Source of the DNA: Asterella californica
Lineage: Eukaryota > Streptophyta > Marchantiopsida > Marchantiales > Aytoniaceae
NCBI GenBank assembly: GCA_036924285.1
Contig: JAYKYS010000009.1
Span: 8,618,001-8,682,000, forward strand
Reading direction: 5' to 3'
DNA: 64,000 bases
This document shows positions 1 to 10,702 of this stretch, in pieces (the stretch's first letter is position 1; every line of letters begins with the position of its first letter). A program made the translations under genes and the position numbers. The notes beneath the pieces were generated by a model. It had not been told where the DNA came from and did no database searches. It saw only the letters and a list, made by a program, of their open reading frames with translations.

Positions 1-1041
1 TAAAGTCATATCTACGCCTAGAATACTCCCCAAAGCAATACAAATGTCGCACTGGAAACTTTTCAGCCAGCTGTCGCTAACAACTCGAGACCTAGAGTAG
101 ATATCGTTGCCGATACAACTCGGCAAAAAAACCAGCGAACTTTCACACATGATAGGTACAGATCTACAGCTCAGTCTCCTCTCAAACTTGCCACGTAGGT
201 AGAATACTAAAATCTCTACTTGCATGTCAAATTTCAGGAAGATCTGACGGCTAGATCTCCTCCCACAATTAACACAAATCCACAGAAACTAACACGCACT
301 TCCAATCTCAGATTCAGGACAGAAGCTTCTTCGACTAAATGAACCGTCCACTTCCACTCCAACTTCCTGTGCTATCAATTCAGAAGGTAAACTCACTACA
401 CAGGAAATTTGAGCCGATTTGACCGTTCTGATCGTCCTCCATAAATCTGCAAACTCGCTGCTTCAGATTGACAGCTTTCTGGACCCCGTCGCCTTCAAAT
501 CGCCATTGCGCTCAATCCGCAGAACATCCGGTGGTGAAATTTGTGGTCAGAGCTTCAGCAGCTGACAGACTACAAGCTCATGAAATCTGGTCTCAATCTG
601 ACGGTTCAATCACTCAAACCCCTTAATCTTACAATCGGAAGAGAAACTCTTGTACTCTCATCACTCTATGAACTTCAAATTACCATAACGTATGCCCTGG
701 ACCTCCAAATCGAGTGAAATTTGTGGTCAGATTGCTCCTCTTGTCAAGAGCTCTCCGCCCATGCCCTCTGATCTCCAAAATCCCTCGTCAAAGTGCCCCG
801 AACCTCCCAGAGCGCACACTTAGGTAGATGACAAGTTATCTTCACTTTTGGGTGGACCAATGGGAAGTTAAAGGACTCAACCTTGTCCTTTTCTGCCCCA
901 TGGAGACCCCCAGCAGATAATAGAGCATTCTAAGCTCATAAGAGCAATGTTTTAGATCCCATTACACCACAACTTCTACAACTGTGTGCAAAACGTACTT
1001 ATACGGGTAATTTACATATTAACTGGTCCCACAACAGGACA
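1..1041 (-). repeat. 3' LTR of element 1, partial
   Basis: Gap-free direct repeat of 8078-9118. It ends at 1041, where the polypurine tract begins. About 990 further bases are expected to the left of the window. Confidence 0.93.
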
Positions 1042-1053
1042 TTCACCCCCTCC
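1042..1053 (-). other. Polypurine tract of element 1
   Basis: Read on the minus strand this is GGAGGGGGTGAA, directly before the TGTCC start of the 3' LTR. This is the expected plus-strand priming site. Confidence 0.75.
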
Positions 1054-1086
1054 AAACCTGCACATCCTCCGGTATGTGCCAACTTG

Positions 1087-3621
1087 TTATCCATAGTCAT
1101 CATCGTATCCCTCATCGTGCTCCGAATTGTCAGGTTCATCATCATCTTCCCTCGCATAAGGTCTGGAAAGATGAGAATCAGACTCGAGAAGTTCATCGAA
1201 ATCAAGAAATCCTTCACGTCTTCGGAAGACCTTGACCCTTTTACCAGCAATGGGTAACTTCAAGAGTGTACCATCCAATTCTCGCAAACCATATGTTGCA
1301 TTGTCGTGAACGACAACAACAACATAAGGACCAAACCAACGTCGTGCAAACTTCTTGATAGTGCTGTGTTGGTTATCCAAACTGTTGTCATATACGATGA
1401 CCCAGTCACCTTCGCGGATCGGCTTCTTTCGCAGTCGATGTGTCTTGTCGAACCGCTCCTTGTTCTTCAACCTCGCCTCCTTGAGTTTGACCAATGCTTC
1501 TTCGAGGTCCTCCTCACGTCGCTCAAGCTGCTGAATTCGTAGTGCTAATAGTCCTTCCCTATCAGAACCATCCTCCCAAGGTAGACATACCCAAGTAGGA
1601 ACGTCTCCTTCTGCTGGCATGATAGGTTTTTGACCGGTCATCAATTCTGTGGGCATGTAACCAGTGACAGTACTATGAGTAGTTCTATCAGCCCACAACG
1701 CAAAAAGAAGAAGTCTAGGCCAGTCCCCATGACGCCCCCTGCACGCTTTCACCAATGCTTGGATGATTGGTGGGTGCCCTCGTTCACTTTTCCCATTCGC
1801 TTCCGGGTTCATCGAAGTGGTCAACTTCAATCGTATTCCATATCTGTTGAAGAACTCACGTGCTTCATCTGCATTCAACTCTCCTCTATCTGCACGGATT
1901 CTCCCCACGCTTCCATATCTAGAAACTATATCTTCTAATATGAATCGACAGGCAGGTTCAGTAGCTTTGGTGCGTAGAGCCCTCCCTTCTACAAAGTTAG
2001 ATAGCTCTTCCCGAGCCAAAACTAAATGACGCATGCCCCAAATTCCTGGTGGCATGGCAACCAAATCCAAAACCCATTGGAAATGAATGTACAAGGGATA
2101 TGTGGGTCTCAATCCATCCTTATACCGAATCTTGGATTGGAATTGACATTCAATGCATGACCCAACAAACTTCTCTACATCTCGATACAATCCTTTCCAC
2201 CAATACCTCTCCTTGATCTTGGTAAAGGTCGCCCATGTACCTCGATGACCTGCCCATAAGGTATCATGAAATTGTTCGAGTACTTGTTTCTTGGTCTCTG
2301 CATCATCCACTACTCTCAAGGGTACTCCATCTCTCCTCTTTGGCCTCTTCCACAGATATCCATCTCGTAATAGATAGCCATAGGCCTGATGTCGTATCTC
2401 CTTGAAGACTTTCTCCGTCCATTCTTCATACTTCTGAAGAGTGCTTAGATAGCGTCCGATTTCTTTGAGCCTCCCACAGTAGAGTTCTTCCCTGAAAGGA
2501 AGAACACCATCCAAGCGACTCCGGTCCTCGCTTGATAGTTGCAGAACTTGCCCCTCCTCTGCATCATCTTCATCCATATCTTCCGCCTCCATATCTTCTT
2601 CTTGAGAGTACCTAGCTCTAGACAACATGTCTGCCATCGAGTTCATCTTCCCTGCTATGTGCCTCAACTCTGGATTCAACGACCTAATGTAAGCTATCCA
2701 ACGTAACATAGCAATATCAGGCGTTGTGCAGTTTGCTATCATTCCCAACAGAGGTAAGCAATCAGTTTCAAGTAGTACATGTGCTCCAATGAGATACTCC
2801 TTCTCAGCTTTCATTGCAGTTACAACGCCCCATAGCTCTCGTTTGACTTGAGAGTATCTCCTTTGTCGATCCGAAAGTATGCGAGCACCAAATCTTGTTG
2901 CAAACCTCTTTTCCTCACCATCATCCTGCCCTATTGCCCAACCTATAGCGATAGGACTAGTATCAACAGTAACGACTATGGGTCTACCACAATCATAGCT
3001 CAACTGTCGTAGAACTGGTGGTGATTTCAACGCTTCTTTTAGTCGCACCATAGCGACCCTCTGCTCCTCACCCCAAGTGAACCTCCTTCGCTTCCTCAGC
3101 AACTCATACAACGGTTCAGACATGTGACCAAAATGAGGAATCCACACTCGATAGAACAAACAAGCTCCCAAGAATCTCCTGACCTCTGTGGTGTTGACAC
3201 AATCTTTCATCCTCCCAATGGCATCAACCTTTGATGGGTTTGGACGTCGACCAAAAGCTCCACAAAGATGACCAACAACAACAATCTCTGGTACTCCAAA
3301 GCTCGACTTCTCTGCTGAAAGAGTGAGATTTACCTCCTCAAGCCTTGTTAAGATCATCTCCACATCGTGAATATGATCAACCACAAACCTTCGACATCCA
3401 TCCTCAGTCAGCTTCTCATCTTTGTCTTCGGCCGCACACCCTTTCATAGGAATATCATCTATGAAAGGTATGGTCTTCTCCGGAATGAATTCTCTCAAAA
3501 TCCTATTCATTGCATTTTGCACATGCGCAACAGAGTTTGTCGCTCCTTGCGGTAATGTACACATCCTTACAAGCCCAAGCGGAGTACGCATGGTGGTGAG
3601 ATCTCTGCTCTCCATTGCCAA
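1087..3621 (-). CDS. Element 1 pol, C-terminal part: RT, RNase H, integrase
   Basis: 844 aa in frame with the preceding RT piece, beginning directly after the internal TAG. RT catalytic motif is FIDD (in place of YxDD). RNase H follows, then an HHCC integrase zinc domain (H-x-TLWAGHRG...CIEC). The integrase core has D in VLDLVAMP, D in IRADRG and E in NGKSERG, so the DDE triad is present. The C-terminus holds a GDWV-type SH3-like fold region and an acidic tail. No chromodomain was recognised. The product would copy and insert the element if the upstream stop and frame change were bypassed. Confidence 0.9.
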   Translation of the reverse strand: MAMESRDLTTMRTPLGLVRMCTLPQGATNSVAHVQNAMNRILREFIPEKTIPFIDDIPMKGCAAEDKDEKLTEDGCRRFVVDHIHDVEMILTRLEEVNLTLSAEKSSFGVPEIVVVGHLCGAFGRRPNPSKVDAIGRMKDCVNTTEVRRFLGACLFYRVWIPHFGHMSEPLYELLRKRRRFTWGEEQRVAMVRLKEALKSPPVLRQLSYDCGRPIVVTVDTSPIAIGWAIGQDDGEEKRFATRFGARILSDRQRRYSQVKRELWGVVTAMKAEKEYLIGAHVLLETDCLPLLGMIANCTTPDIAMLRWIAYIRSLNPELRHIAGKMNSMADMLSRARYSQEEDMEAEDMDEDDAEEGQVLQLSSEDRSRLDGVLPFREELYCGRLKEIGRYLSTLQKYEEWTEKVFKEIRHQAYGYLLRDGYLWKRPKRRDGVPLRVVDDAETKKQVLEQFHDTLWAGHRGTWATFTKIKERYWWKGLYRDVEKFVGSCIECQFQSKIRYKDGLRPTYPLYIHFQWVLDLVAMPPGIWGMRHLVLAREELSNFVEGRALRTKATEPACRFILEDIVSRYGSVGRIRADRGELNADEAREFFNRYGIRLKLTTSMNPEANGKSERGHPPIIQALVKACRGRHGDWPRLLLFALWADRTTHSTVTGYMPTELMTGQKPIMPAEGDVPTWVCLPWEDGSDREGLLALRIQQLERREEDLEEALVKLKEARLKNKERFDKTHRLRKKPIREGDWVIVYDNSLDNQHSTIKKFARRWFGPYVVVVVHDNATYGLRELDGTLLKLPIAGKRVKVFRRREGFLDFDELLESDSHLSRPYAREDDDEPDNSEHDEGYDDDYG

Positions 3622-4638
3622 CTAGAACTGATCATACCCAGAGTATAAATCTCCAATCGAGTAGATAGCACGACCAGCAAAAGCTTCTGCAACTTCATCT
3701 ACTATGGGTCCTGCTCCCATGTTTCGAATAGTCACCTTGTTAGCATGTTGCATGTCTTGGATGAACCTAAGAGCCCCTGACTTCTTAGGTACAGTAAACC
3801 ACCGACTCGAGTAAGGTCCCATAGATGGCTCTAAAATACCCATGCGTATCTTCTCTTTCAACAATTCCACAAGCTTTGGCAACATAGCTCGTGGCACTGG
3901 TATAGGCTTCAAGTCCCAAGGCACATGTGGTACTGTGAAGATCACCATGGGTGCTACGACACTCGTATCTGCACATCCAATCTCTTCTGCACTGAAAGAA
4001 AAAGCCTTTCCATGCCTTCTCAACATCTCATGAAAACGCTTTCTCTCTTCCTCAGTGAGAAACTCACCCCCTCCAATCTGCAGTCGTTTGAGTGTCTCTT
4101 TTGTGAACTTGTGCCCTACTCTCTGTGAATCCCGCAGAACTGGTTCAGTCGATGCTCGTTCCACTTGCTTGTTAGAGTCTTCAGGTAGTTGAGTAGCCAC
4201 CGGCTTCACTTTTCGCGCCATAGTCTTGTATTTTGTATGAACCTGCGCTTCTTGATGTTTCATGGCTCTACTCCTTTCTAACTCCAACTCATGATCTCCT
4301 TTCATCTGAAGCTGAACCTTGTAGCCATCCTCGACAAATCTTGTAATCTCCTCATGTAACTCACGTGAACGGATTGCGACTAATCCATTAACCAAAGAAT
4401 CGGTGCTTATAAACGACAAAACCTCCTCAAGAGTATCTTCAAAGCCCTCTTCTTCATACACCCCGTTAATGAACTCCTGATCTACCAAAACTCCTTGAGT
4501 TTTGAAGAGATCTTCCTGCTTCTTCACACTTCGTCTTTGTACACTATCCATCTCTTCTACCACTCGAAATCTATTTACACATGTTTCAGAAAACTGAGCA
4601 AATCCACATTTAAACATCTCTTCTTCATCTTCTGGCAC
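3622..4638 (-). CDS. Element 1 pol, N-terminal part: linker and start of reverse transcriptase
   Basis: 338 aa from a GTG-initiated frame that is open further upstream, so this is probably not an independent start but the -1 continuation of gag-protease. The C-terminal third is the start of a Ty3-type RT: the conserved proline-rich entry region, RFIQDMQHANKVT, and SIGDLYSGYDQF. The frame stops with TAG at 3624-3622 inside the conserved YDQF-x-L motif, where relatives carry Q. The next in-frame codon continues the RT, so the stop interrupts one domain. Confidence 0.85.
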   Translation of the reverse strand: MPEDEEEMFKCGFAQFSETCVNRFRVVEEMDSVQRRSVKKQEDLFKTQGVLVDQEFINGVYEEEGFEDTLEEVLSFISTDSLVNGLVAIRSRELHEEITRFVEDGYKVQLQMKGDHELELERSRAMKHQEAQVHTKYKTMARKVKPVATQLPEDSNKQVERASTEPVLRDSQRVGHKFTKETLKRLQIGGGEFLTEEERKRFHEMLRRHGKAFSFSAEEIGCADTSVVAPMVIFTVPHVPWDLKPIPVPRAMLPKLVELLKEKIRMGILEPSMGPYSSRWFTVPKKSGALRFIQDMQHANKVTIRNMGAGPIVDEVAEAFAGRAIYSIGDLYSGYDQF

Positions 4639-4697
4639 TAGCGGAAGGCTCTTTCTCCTATCAACACTCCCATACTCCCGCTCTACATGAGTGCTAA

Positions 4698-7043
4698 CTA
4701 AAAATCCAAAAACTCTTTGTCAGTCCTTAAGGGACTGTCTCTCAACTTCTCTCTGTTCCTTTCATGACCCGTACGTACAGTAAGAAACTGTACCGCCCTC
4801 GTACCATCTTGACTTTTGATACGAGCATAATGAGACCCATCGTCCATTACTTTCGTCTCCATCCTAGACGCAGTAATGTACGGTTGACCTAGGATCACAG
4901 GATACGTAGCTATACTCTGAACAAAAAAGTTTTGTTCTATCTCTACATCTCCTATCCGAGTCTTGACAGCTGGACAAGCACCAAAAAGTTCACCTCTTTG
5001 GTTGTTAGCAGCACGAAGAACCCATCCATGTCCTGTGTCCATTGGCCACTTCTCCTTCTCGTAAACATTTTTGGACATGATATTAATCTCCGAACCGTGA
5101 TCCACCAACGCCACTATAGCCTCTGACAAGTTACCCAGTCGGACCCTTGTCCCTGTGGTTGCACGAGCCCAATATGCTCGAGAATAGTGACTCTCATGTT
5201 GCTTCTCGTCGCCATATTCTGCAGCACAGTTTGAAACTCTTGCCTCTCTTCCTTTCGACGCCTGTAGTACATGCTTTTGAGCAAATACGCGACCTAACTC
5301 TTCATCTTCTTCCCCAGTGATGTCAGTATCCAATGCTTTCACCATCACTGTATCTGCAGTCATCTGCCTCTTTCTCTTGATCACATCTATGATCAACTCA
5401 TGAAAGTCACGTTTGGCTATTCCCAAGGCTTCTCGCAAGGAAAATTCTATCTTTGCATCCAAAATTCTCTCTTCAAGAATCTCCTTCAAGTTGGTGGTGG
5501 TCTCGATATCTGACTGTAGTCTGTAGGTCGGTGCTTTACCTTTGCCCTTTGAAGAAGCTCCTTTGCCTTTCTCTCTCATCTCCGTGTCATAAATAGGAAC
5601 ATCAACCATAGGTTCAGATGTAGATGCCCCTTGAGACGTTGAAGGGATATCAGAAGGTGATGCCTCTTGTTGCCCTCTCCTCTTCGTGGCTCTGGCTCTC
5701 CTTGTAGCCTCCTCCGGGTCAACAACATCATCATCACGTCTCCTTTTCTCTTCCACAATCGCATCTTGCCAGCTTACATGCTTCTCTTGTACCAAGTAAG
5801 CCTTGACACACCCTGCCTCTACAGGATCATCCCATCCAGTAATGCGGCGAATTGCCTCCGCACCTCGTAACATTACTTCTCGTGGAACTTCAACTACATC
5901 GCTCTTAATAGCTGCTACAACCGGTACATCTACTTCAGTCGCAAATGTTTCTGGCTCTATTGTGCGTATCGCCGTAGCTATACCAACCTGACCTCTCACC
6001 AAACTCTTCATTCCTCCCTTACCAAAGTTGGTATTCAACGGCGCACCAGTTTGGGCGAGATGAATCTTTCCATCTCTAAAATTCACGACTCCGGTTCTGA
6101 GAGCTTCGGAAAACTCCTCACAATCTCGTCGTTGGTGTTCAGTACTGTCACACCAGATACATCTTCTAACAAAATTTCTGCTAGTTGATGATGCATTGGT
6201 ATCACCAGGACTCCGACTATGCTTTAGCTCTGCCATCTCTATCCTTAACTCTCTCAGACCATTAACCAACTCATCGATAGCAGAATCTTCAATCTTGCTA
6301 TTGGCAGACATGGGCAATGGAGCTAAAGAGACATCAGACCTCAAGGTTGCAGCTCTACCTCTTCCACGTTTCTGCTTCGTGAGAATAGTAACAGCTTCCT
6401 CTACCTTTCTCCAGTCCGTGCTCACTCCTCCTTCTTCTCCCTTGTCTGCTAACATCAAGAAAAGCTTGTCCTCTAGATTTTCATCAGCAGCTTCTAGAAA
6501 AAGTTCTGTCTTCCTTAAGTCAAGCGTTGTCCTCTCGGATGGAGACAATTGACAGAACCGTTTCTCAAACTCACGCAGCAACTCATTTGACGTCATCTCA
6601 TTCCGCGGACGCTGCTCTATCCACTCCAAGAATGTTCTTTTGGTTACTCTATCCGCATCATCATCAAAAAATTCACTCTTCAACCTCTGCTCATACTCCT
6701 CCCAAGAACTCGTACGTGCATCCTTCAACTTTGTCACTTGACTACGGATCTCAAGTATCACAGCCAACTCGAAACTAGAAATCATCTCTGTCTTAAGCAC
6801 ACGATTTACCTCCATCTGACAAATATACTCCCGAACATACTTCGTGATGTTCCTTCCATCGAACCTCCCCAACTTCTTCACCACCGCTTGTAGAGCTCTT
6901 GTAGACTTCTGCTCTCCAACATCGCCTCCTTGTTGTTGTCTCAACAACATCGTCAATGCTCGAAGCAGATCGTCCGCTCCTCCTCCACTCGTCCCCATTG
7001 CTTCGGGAAGATTCATACTTGACGCTCCTCGGCAACAACTCAC
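4698..7043 (-). CDS. Gag-protease polyprotein of element 1
   Basis: A 781-aa frame starting with ATG just after the primer-binding site. The N-terminal 250 residues match retrotransposon gag in layout. A CCHC zinc knuckle (CIWCDSTEHQRRDC) sits near residue 293. A long charged linker is followed by a retropepsin-like domain near residue 645, where the active site reads DHGS instead of the usual DSG/DTG, followed by a family-typical LGQPYI motif. Gag would form the particle and the protease would cut the polyprotein. The frame ends at a TAG after a run of five T, and the next frame lies at -1, so pol could be reached by a -1 slip. Confidence 0.9.
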   Translation of the reverse strand: MSCCRGASSMNLPEAMGTSGGGADDLLRALTMLLRQQQGGDVGEQKSTRALQAVVKKLGRFDGRNITKYVREYICQMEVNRVLKTEMISSFELAVILEIRSQVTKLKDARTSSWEEYEQRLKSEFFDDDADRVTKRTFLEWIEQRPRNEMTSNELLREFEKRFCQLSPSERTTLDLRKTELFLEAADENLEDKLFLMLADKGEEGGVSTDWRKVEEAVTILTKQKRGRGRAATLRSDVSLAPLPMSANSKIEDSAIDELVNGLRELRIEMAELKHSRSPGDTNASSTSRNFVRRCIWCDSTEHQRRDCEEFSEALRTGVVNFRDGKIHLAQTGAPLNTNFGKGGMKSLVRGQVGIATAIRTIEPETFATEVDVPVVAAIKSDVVEVPREVMLRGAEAIRRITGWDDPVEAGCVKAYLVQEKHVSWQDAIVEEKRRRDDDVVDPEEATRRARATKRRGQQEASPSDIPSTSQGASTSEPMVDVPIYDTEMREKGKGASSKGKGKAPTYRLQSDIETTTNLKEILEERILDAKIEFSLREALGIAKRDFHELIIDVIKRKRQMTADTVMVKALDTDITGEEDEELGRVFAQKHVLQASKGREARVSNCAAEYGDEKQHESHYSRAYWARATTGTRVRLGNLSEAIVALVDHGSEINIMSKNVYEKEKWPMDTGHGWVLRAANNQRGELFGACPAVKTRIGDVEIEQNFFVQSIATYPVILGQPYITASRMETKVMDDGSHYARIKSQDGTRAVQFLTVRTGHERNREKLRDSPLRTDKEFLDF

Positions 7044-7061
7044 TCAACCACCTCAAAGCGT

Positions 7062-7080
7062 GCTCTCAGTGGAAGCACCA
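7062..7080 (-). other. Primer-binding site of element 1
   Basis: On the minus strand, TGGTGCTTCCACTGAGAGC begins four bases inside the LTR terminus. It starts with the TGG expected for pairing with a tRNA CCA end. The donor tRNA was not identified. The gag start codon follows only about 20 bases later. Confidence 0.6.
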
Positions 7081-7084
7081 AATA

Positions 7085-9118
7085 TGTCGTAGCGAGAGCC
7101 TTTCCTTTGAGCAAGGGCGTACCTTCTGGCTGTGGTTAGCGATCGATACACAGCAGAGCGACTAGTATCTCGTAGATTTCTCTCTAACTTCCTCGATAAC
7201 TAAGCACTTTCTTTCTCTCAGTAAAGGGTCAAGATAACTACACGAAAACGTTGGATGATCATGGGCACGACAAACGAGATATGTGATGACATGATCTCTC
7301 GATAGTATTCCTCTCCGAAGTTTCTCACTACTAGGGCTTCGTACATGGCTTTGGGTCGACAGATGTGTCTTATCTCGCACTGGGTGTTAAAGTTTACAGG
7401 AGGGAGCTGATTTAGATCCATCCTTCGTTAGATGAGAATAAAGACGGTGAGATCTCATTCTTGGCCGTAAGTGACAACAGATAAGATCACAGGGACAGGC
7501 GAGAGCATGACTTGCGCGGTAAAGTTATGCCCGAAGGATCCTATCAGAAACTGTTGAAAGTGAACTCATTCCATATACATCAGTTTAATCGAGAAAGGGT
7601 TTCGAAAAGGGAATCTGGGCGGTAAGTAGAGTCCTTCGTCCATCTCTCACAACATGTGCACTCCAACTACAAAGGTATATCGATCCATAAAACTCTGATT
7701 CAATCTCATAGGATCACCACGATCTCTCCACGAACAATATCTTGGATTTTTCCCCAGGTCGAATGCCCCCCACACAAGTCACTCCCCTTTGCTTAAAAGT
7801 TTCGAACACAAAACAAGGATAGGTGCAAGCTCCCTAACCAAGCAACCCAAGCCTCACGGACCGATGAGGTGGCACACATGCACATCGCATGTTTGGTGCC
7901 GTCATACTCATCCACGTGTGGGTCTTCTGGGAAAAGGTTCTAATGCATGCACCGTAACGTGTCCTAAAAACCGGAGACTAGGCTAGACAGGTAGTCGACT
8001 CTACAGGTCAAGGATCGCACTTTGCCACGTTGAGTGCGAACCTAACAACCACATGACGTGGATACAACGTCGGTCGCTAAAGTCATATTTACGCCTAGAA
8101 TACTCCCCAAAGCAATACAAATGTCGCACTGGATACTTTTCAGCCAGCTGTCGCTAACAACTCGAGACCTAGAGTAGATATCGTTGCCGATACAACTCGG
8201 CAGAAAAACCAACAAACTTTCACACATGATAGGTACAGATCTACAGCTCAGTCTCCTCTCAAACTTGCCACGTAAGTAGGATACTAAAATCTCTACTTGC
8301 AGGTCAAATTTCAGGAAGATCTGACGGCTAGATCTCCTCCCACAATTAACACAAATCCACAGAAACTAACACGCACTTCCAATCTCAGATTCAGGACAGA
8401 AGCTTCTTCGACTAAATGAACCGTCCACTTCCACTCCAACTTCCTGTGCTATCAATTCAGAAGGTAAACTCACTACACAGGAAATTTGAGCCGATTTGAC
8501 CGTTCTGATCGTCCTCCATAAATCTGCAAACTCGCTGCTTCAGATTGACAGCTTTCTGGACCCCGTCGCCTTCAAATCGCCATTGCGCTCAATCCGCAGA
8601 ACATCCGGTGGTGAAATTTGTGGTCAGAGCTTCAGCAGCTGACAGACTACAAGCTCATGAAATCTGGTCTCAATCTGACGGTCCAATCACTCAAACCCCT
8701 TAATCTTACAATCGGAAGAGAAACTCTTGTACTCTCATCACTCTATGAACTTCAAATTACCATAACGTATGCCCTGGACCTCCAAATCGAGTGAAATTTG
8801 TGGTCAGATTGCTCCTCTTGTCAAGAGCTCTCCGCCTATGCCCTCTGATCTCCAAAATCCCTCGTCAAAGTGCCCCGAACCTCCCAGAGCGCACACTTAG
8901 GTAGATGACAAGTTATCTTCACTTTTGGGTGGACCAATGGGAAGTTAAAGGACTCAACCTTGTCCTTTTCTGCCCCATGGAGACCCCCAGCAGATAATAG
9001 AGCATTCTAAGCTCATAAGAGCAATGTTTTAGATCCCATTACACCACAACTTCTACAACTGTGTGCAAAACGTACTTATACGTGTAATTTACATATTAAC
9101 TGGTCCCACAACAGGACA
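7085..9118 (-). repeat. 5' LTR of element 1, complete, 2034 bp
   Basis: The outer end is set by the end of homology with the left LTR (9118, next to the sequence of element 2). The inner end is set at a TGTC/GACA inverted terminus next to a primer-binding-site-like sequence. Only 8078-9118 can be compared with the left copy; 7085-8077 is assigned by structure. No gene is seen inside. Confidence 0.82.
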
Positions 9119-10702
9119 GCGGGTCCTTGCTGGACGTGTGATGGTCCTCATCAGCAGAGGGATTGTCCACAGAGGAGAGGTTATGAGACGTCAGGGACAT
9201 CAGGGACGTCTCAAGCAGCACCAAGGCAATGTGAGCATTGCGGACGACCTGGTCACAGTAGTGACCGTTGTTTTGATCTCCATCCCGAGGTGCGGCAAGG
9301 GAAGGCTGATCGTGGACGAGGCGGAGGAGCTCAGGGAGGCCGTGGTGGTCGAGCTGGAGGTAGAGGTCCAGCACCTGGGAGAGGACCGGTCGGTCCACCG
9401 TCTGCTACGACGTCAGAAGCAGGTATGGCTGCTCGGATTGAGCAGTTGGAGCAGAGGATAGCTAGTATGACTATGGCTCAGCGGAGATCAGGTGGAACAG
9501 AGGCTTCCACGTCTTATGGAGGAGAAGGAGGTGACTTCGACTTCATGGCTGGTGTGGCGCAGATTGAGGCATCTGCGGCAGTGACTAGAGGTGCAGTACG
9601 TGCCTCTGAGCCACGAGGTGCGTCAGTGGAGTTGGATCCACAACGCGGGGAGGCTGGTAGACAGGCCAGACTTCCTCAATCGTTCACGTTATCGGAGGCG
9701 TTGAGGACCACATCTATGGTTCCTAAACGGCCTACCGATGATGCAGTGGAGTTGGAGGCATCGACATCCAGGAGTGGGTGTGATGTGAGTCCACCCTCGA
9801 CGTCTGTGGATGCGACGTCGAACCCGATGTTGGGGGCGGCTACAGCAGTTTTGCGAGCCTCACTATTCTCAGCCACGGATATGAGAGCACTGGGAGTCAA
9901 CTTGGCTCTAGTGTTCCAGTTGGCGGCCACGCTCAATGAGAGCGAGGATGTAGTTACCTCTAGTGCTGAAGTAGTTCAGCGAGAGGCGGTAGACGTGTCC
10001 ATAGAGTCGAGGATCATGACAGCTATCAGTGGTACTTGGCAAGCGGCGGCTGCTAGGTTAGATGAGTTACCAGCTAGGCCGGCGATTGACCGTGCTGGTT
10101 TGGCACCAGGTGTGGTGTTGTTGGACAACAGAAGTGGTATCTTTTGTTTGGTGGCACCTTCAGGGAAAGTGTATCGACCTCAGAAGGTCTTGTTAGACTC
10201 TGGAGCCCAACCGTTAATGTTGAGAAAGGCGGCGTGTATTGGTTTGGGTCTGAAGAAGTCCGAAATAGAGAGATGTCCATTCCAGTTGCAGACATCTCTA
10301 GAGGGATCAGGAGGTACGGCTCTACATATGACACGTGAGATGTTCACGGTGAGAGTTCGGCCAGATCACCCCACGGATGGCTCTATGGTGAGGGCCAAGG
10401 CCATCGTTACAGCCGTAGAGTCTTATGATGTATTGGTGGGAGGTGCTGTGTTGTACCCTATGGGGTTTGTGATCGACTATTGGGCGGAGACAGCATCTTA
10501 CAGACCTGGTTGGCAGTCCGGTGAGGGACGAGTGAGCCGCTTACCAGTGCGGTTCAGTGCTAGAGTTGTTGGACGATGGCATCCGTTGCAGGGTTCAGTT
10601 CGGTCATCACTTGGCCGGGCGAGTTGTTGGAGGGCAATGCCCATGCGGAGGATACTCCGGTCTTTGAGGAGGTGGAGGACATGCCTAGCATGTCTACGTT
10701 AG
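9119..10702 (+). CDS. Element 2 gag C-terminus and aspartic protease (5' truncated)
   Basis: The frame is open from the element 1 junction at 9119; an internal GTG at 9290 is not the true start. Two zinc knuckles follow at once: CWTCDGPHQQRDC (9128 on) and CEHCGRPGHSSDRC. Next come a GR-rich linker, a coiled segment and a long variable region. A retropepsin-like domain has DSGA at about 10196-10207, followed by conserved YDVLVGGAVLYP and YRPGWQSG. Knuckles bind the RNA genome and the protease would mature the polyprotein. The frame ends at 10702, overlapping the methyltransferase frame by about 127 bases in a -1 relation. Confidence 0.88.
   Translation, partial: AGPCWTCDGPHQQRDCPQRRGYETSGTSGTSQAAPRQCEHCGRPGHSSDRCFDLHPEVRQGKADRGRGGGAQGGRGGRAGGRGPAPGRGPVGPPSATTSEAGMAARIEQLEQRIASMTMAQRRSGGTEASTSYGGEGGDFDFMAGVAQIEASAAVTRGAVRASEPRGASVELDPQRGEAGRQARLPQSFTLSEALRTTSMVPKRPTDDAVELEASTSRSGCDVSPPSTSVDATSNPMLGAATAVLRASLFSATDMRALGVNLALVFQLAATLNESEDVVTSSAEVVQREAVDVSIESRIMTAISGTWQAAAARLDELPARPAIDRAGLAPGVVLLDNRSGIFCLVAPSGKVYRPQKVLLDSGAQPLMLRKAACIGLGLKKSEIERCPFQLQTSLEGSGGTALHMTREMFTVRVRPDHPTDGSMVRAKAIVTAVESYDVLVGGAVLYPMGFVIDYWAETASYRPGWQSGEGRVSRLPVRFSARVVGRWHPLQGSVRSSLGRASCWRAMPMRRILRSLRRWRTCLACLR

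Larger units (their letters stand above)
1..9118 (-). mobile_element. Ty3/gypsy LTR-retrotransposon (element 1), left LTR cut by window edge
   Basis: Minus-strand element with order 5' LTR (7085-9118), primer-binding site, gag-protease, RT-RNaseH-integrase, polypurine tract, 3' LTR (1-1041 visible). Bases 1-1041 match 8078-9118 without any gap and with about 11 mismatches by eye, mostly transitions, so insertion is fairly recent. LTR ends are TGTC...GACA read on the minus strand. The right border at 9118 falls inside an open gag frame of another retroelement, so this element is nested in element 2. The left border and target-site duplication lie outside the window. Polyprotein frames are broken once by a stop (3622) and once by a frame change (about 4700). 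Confidence 0.93.

Noticed and set aside
9063..9461. 132-aa plus-strand frame across the element 1/element 2 junction
   Set aside because: Shadow frame; the zinc-knuckle gag is in a different frame that opens at 9119.
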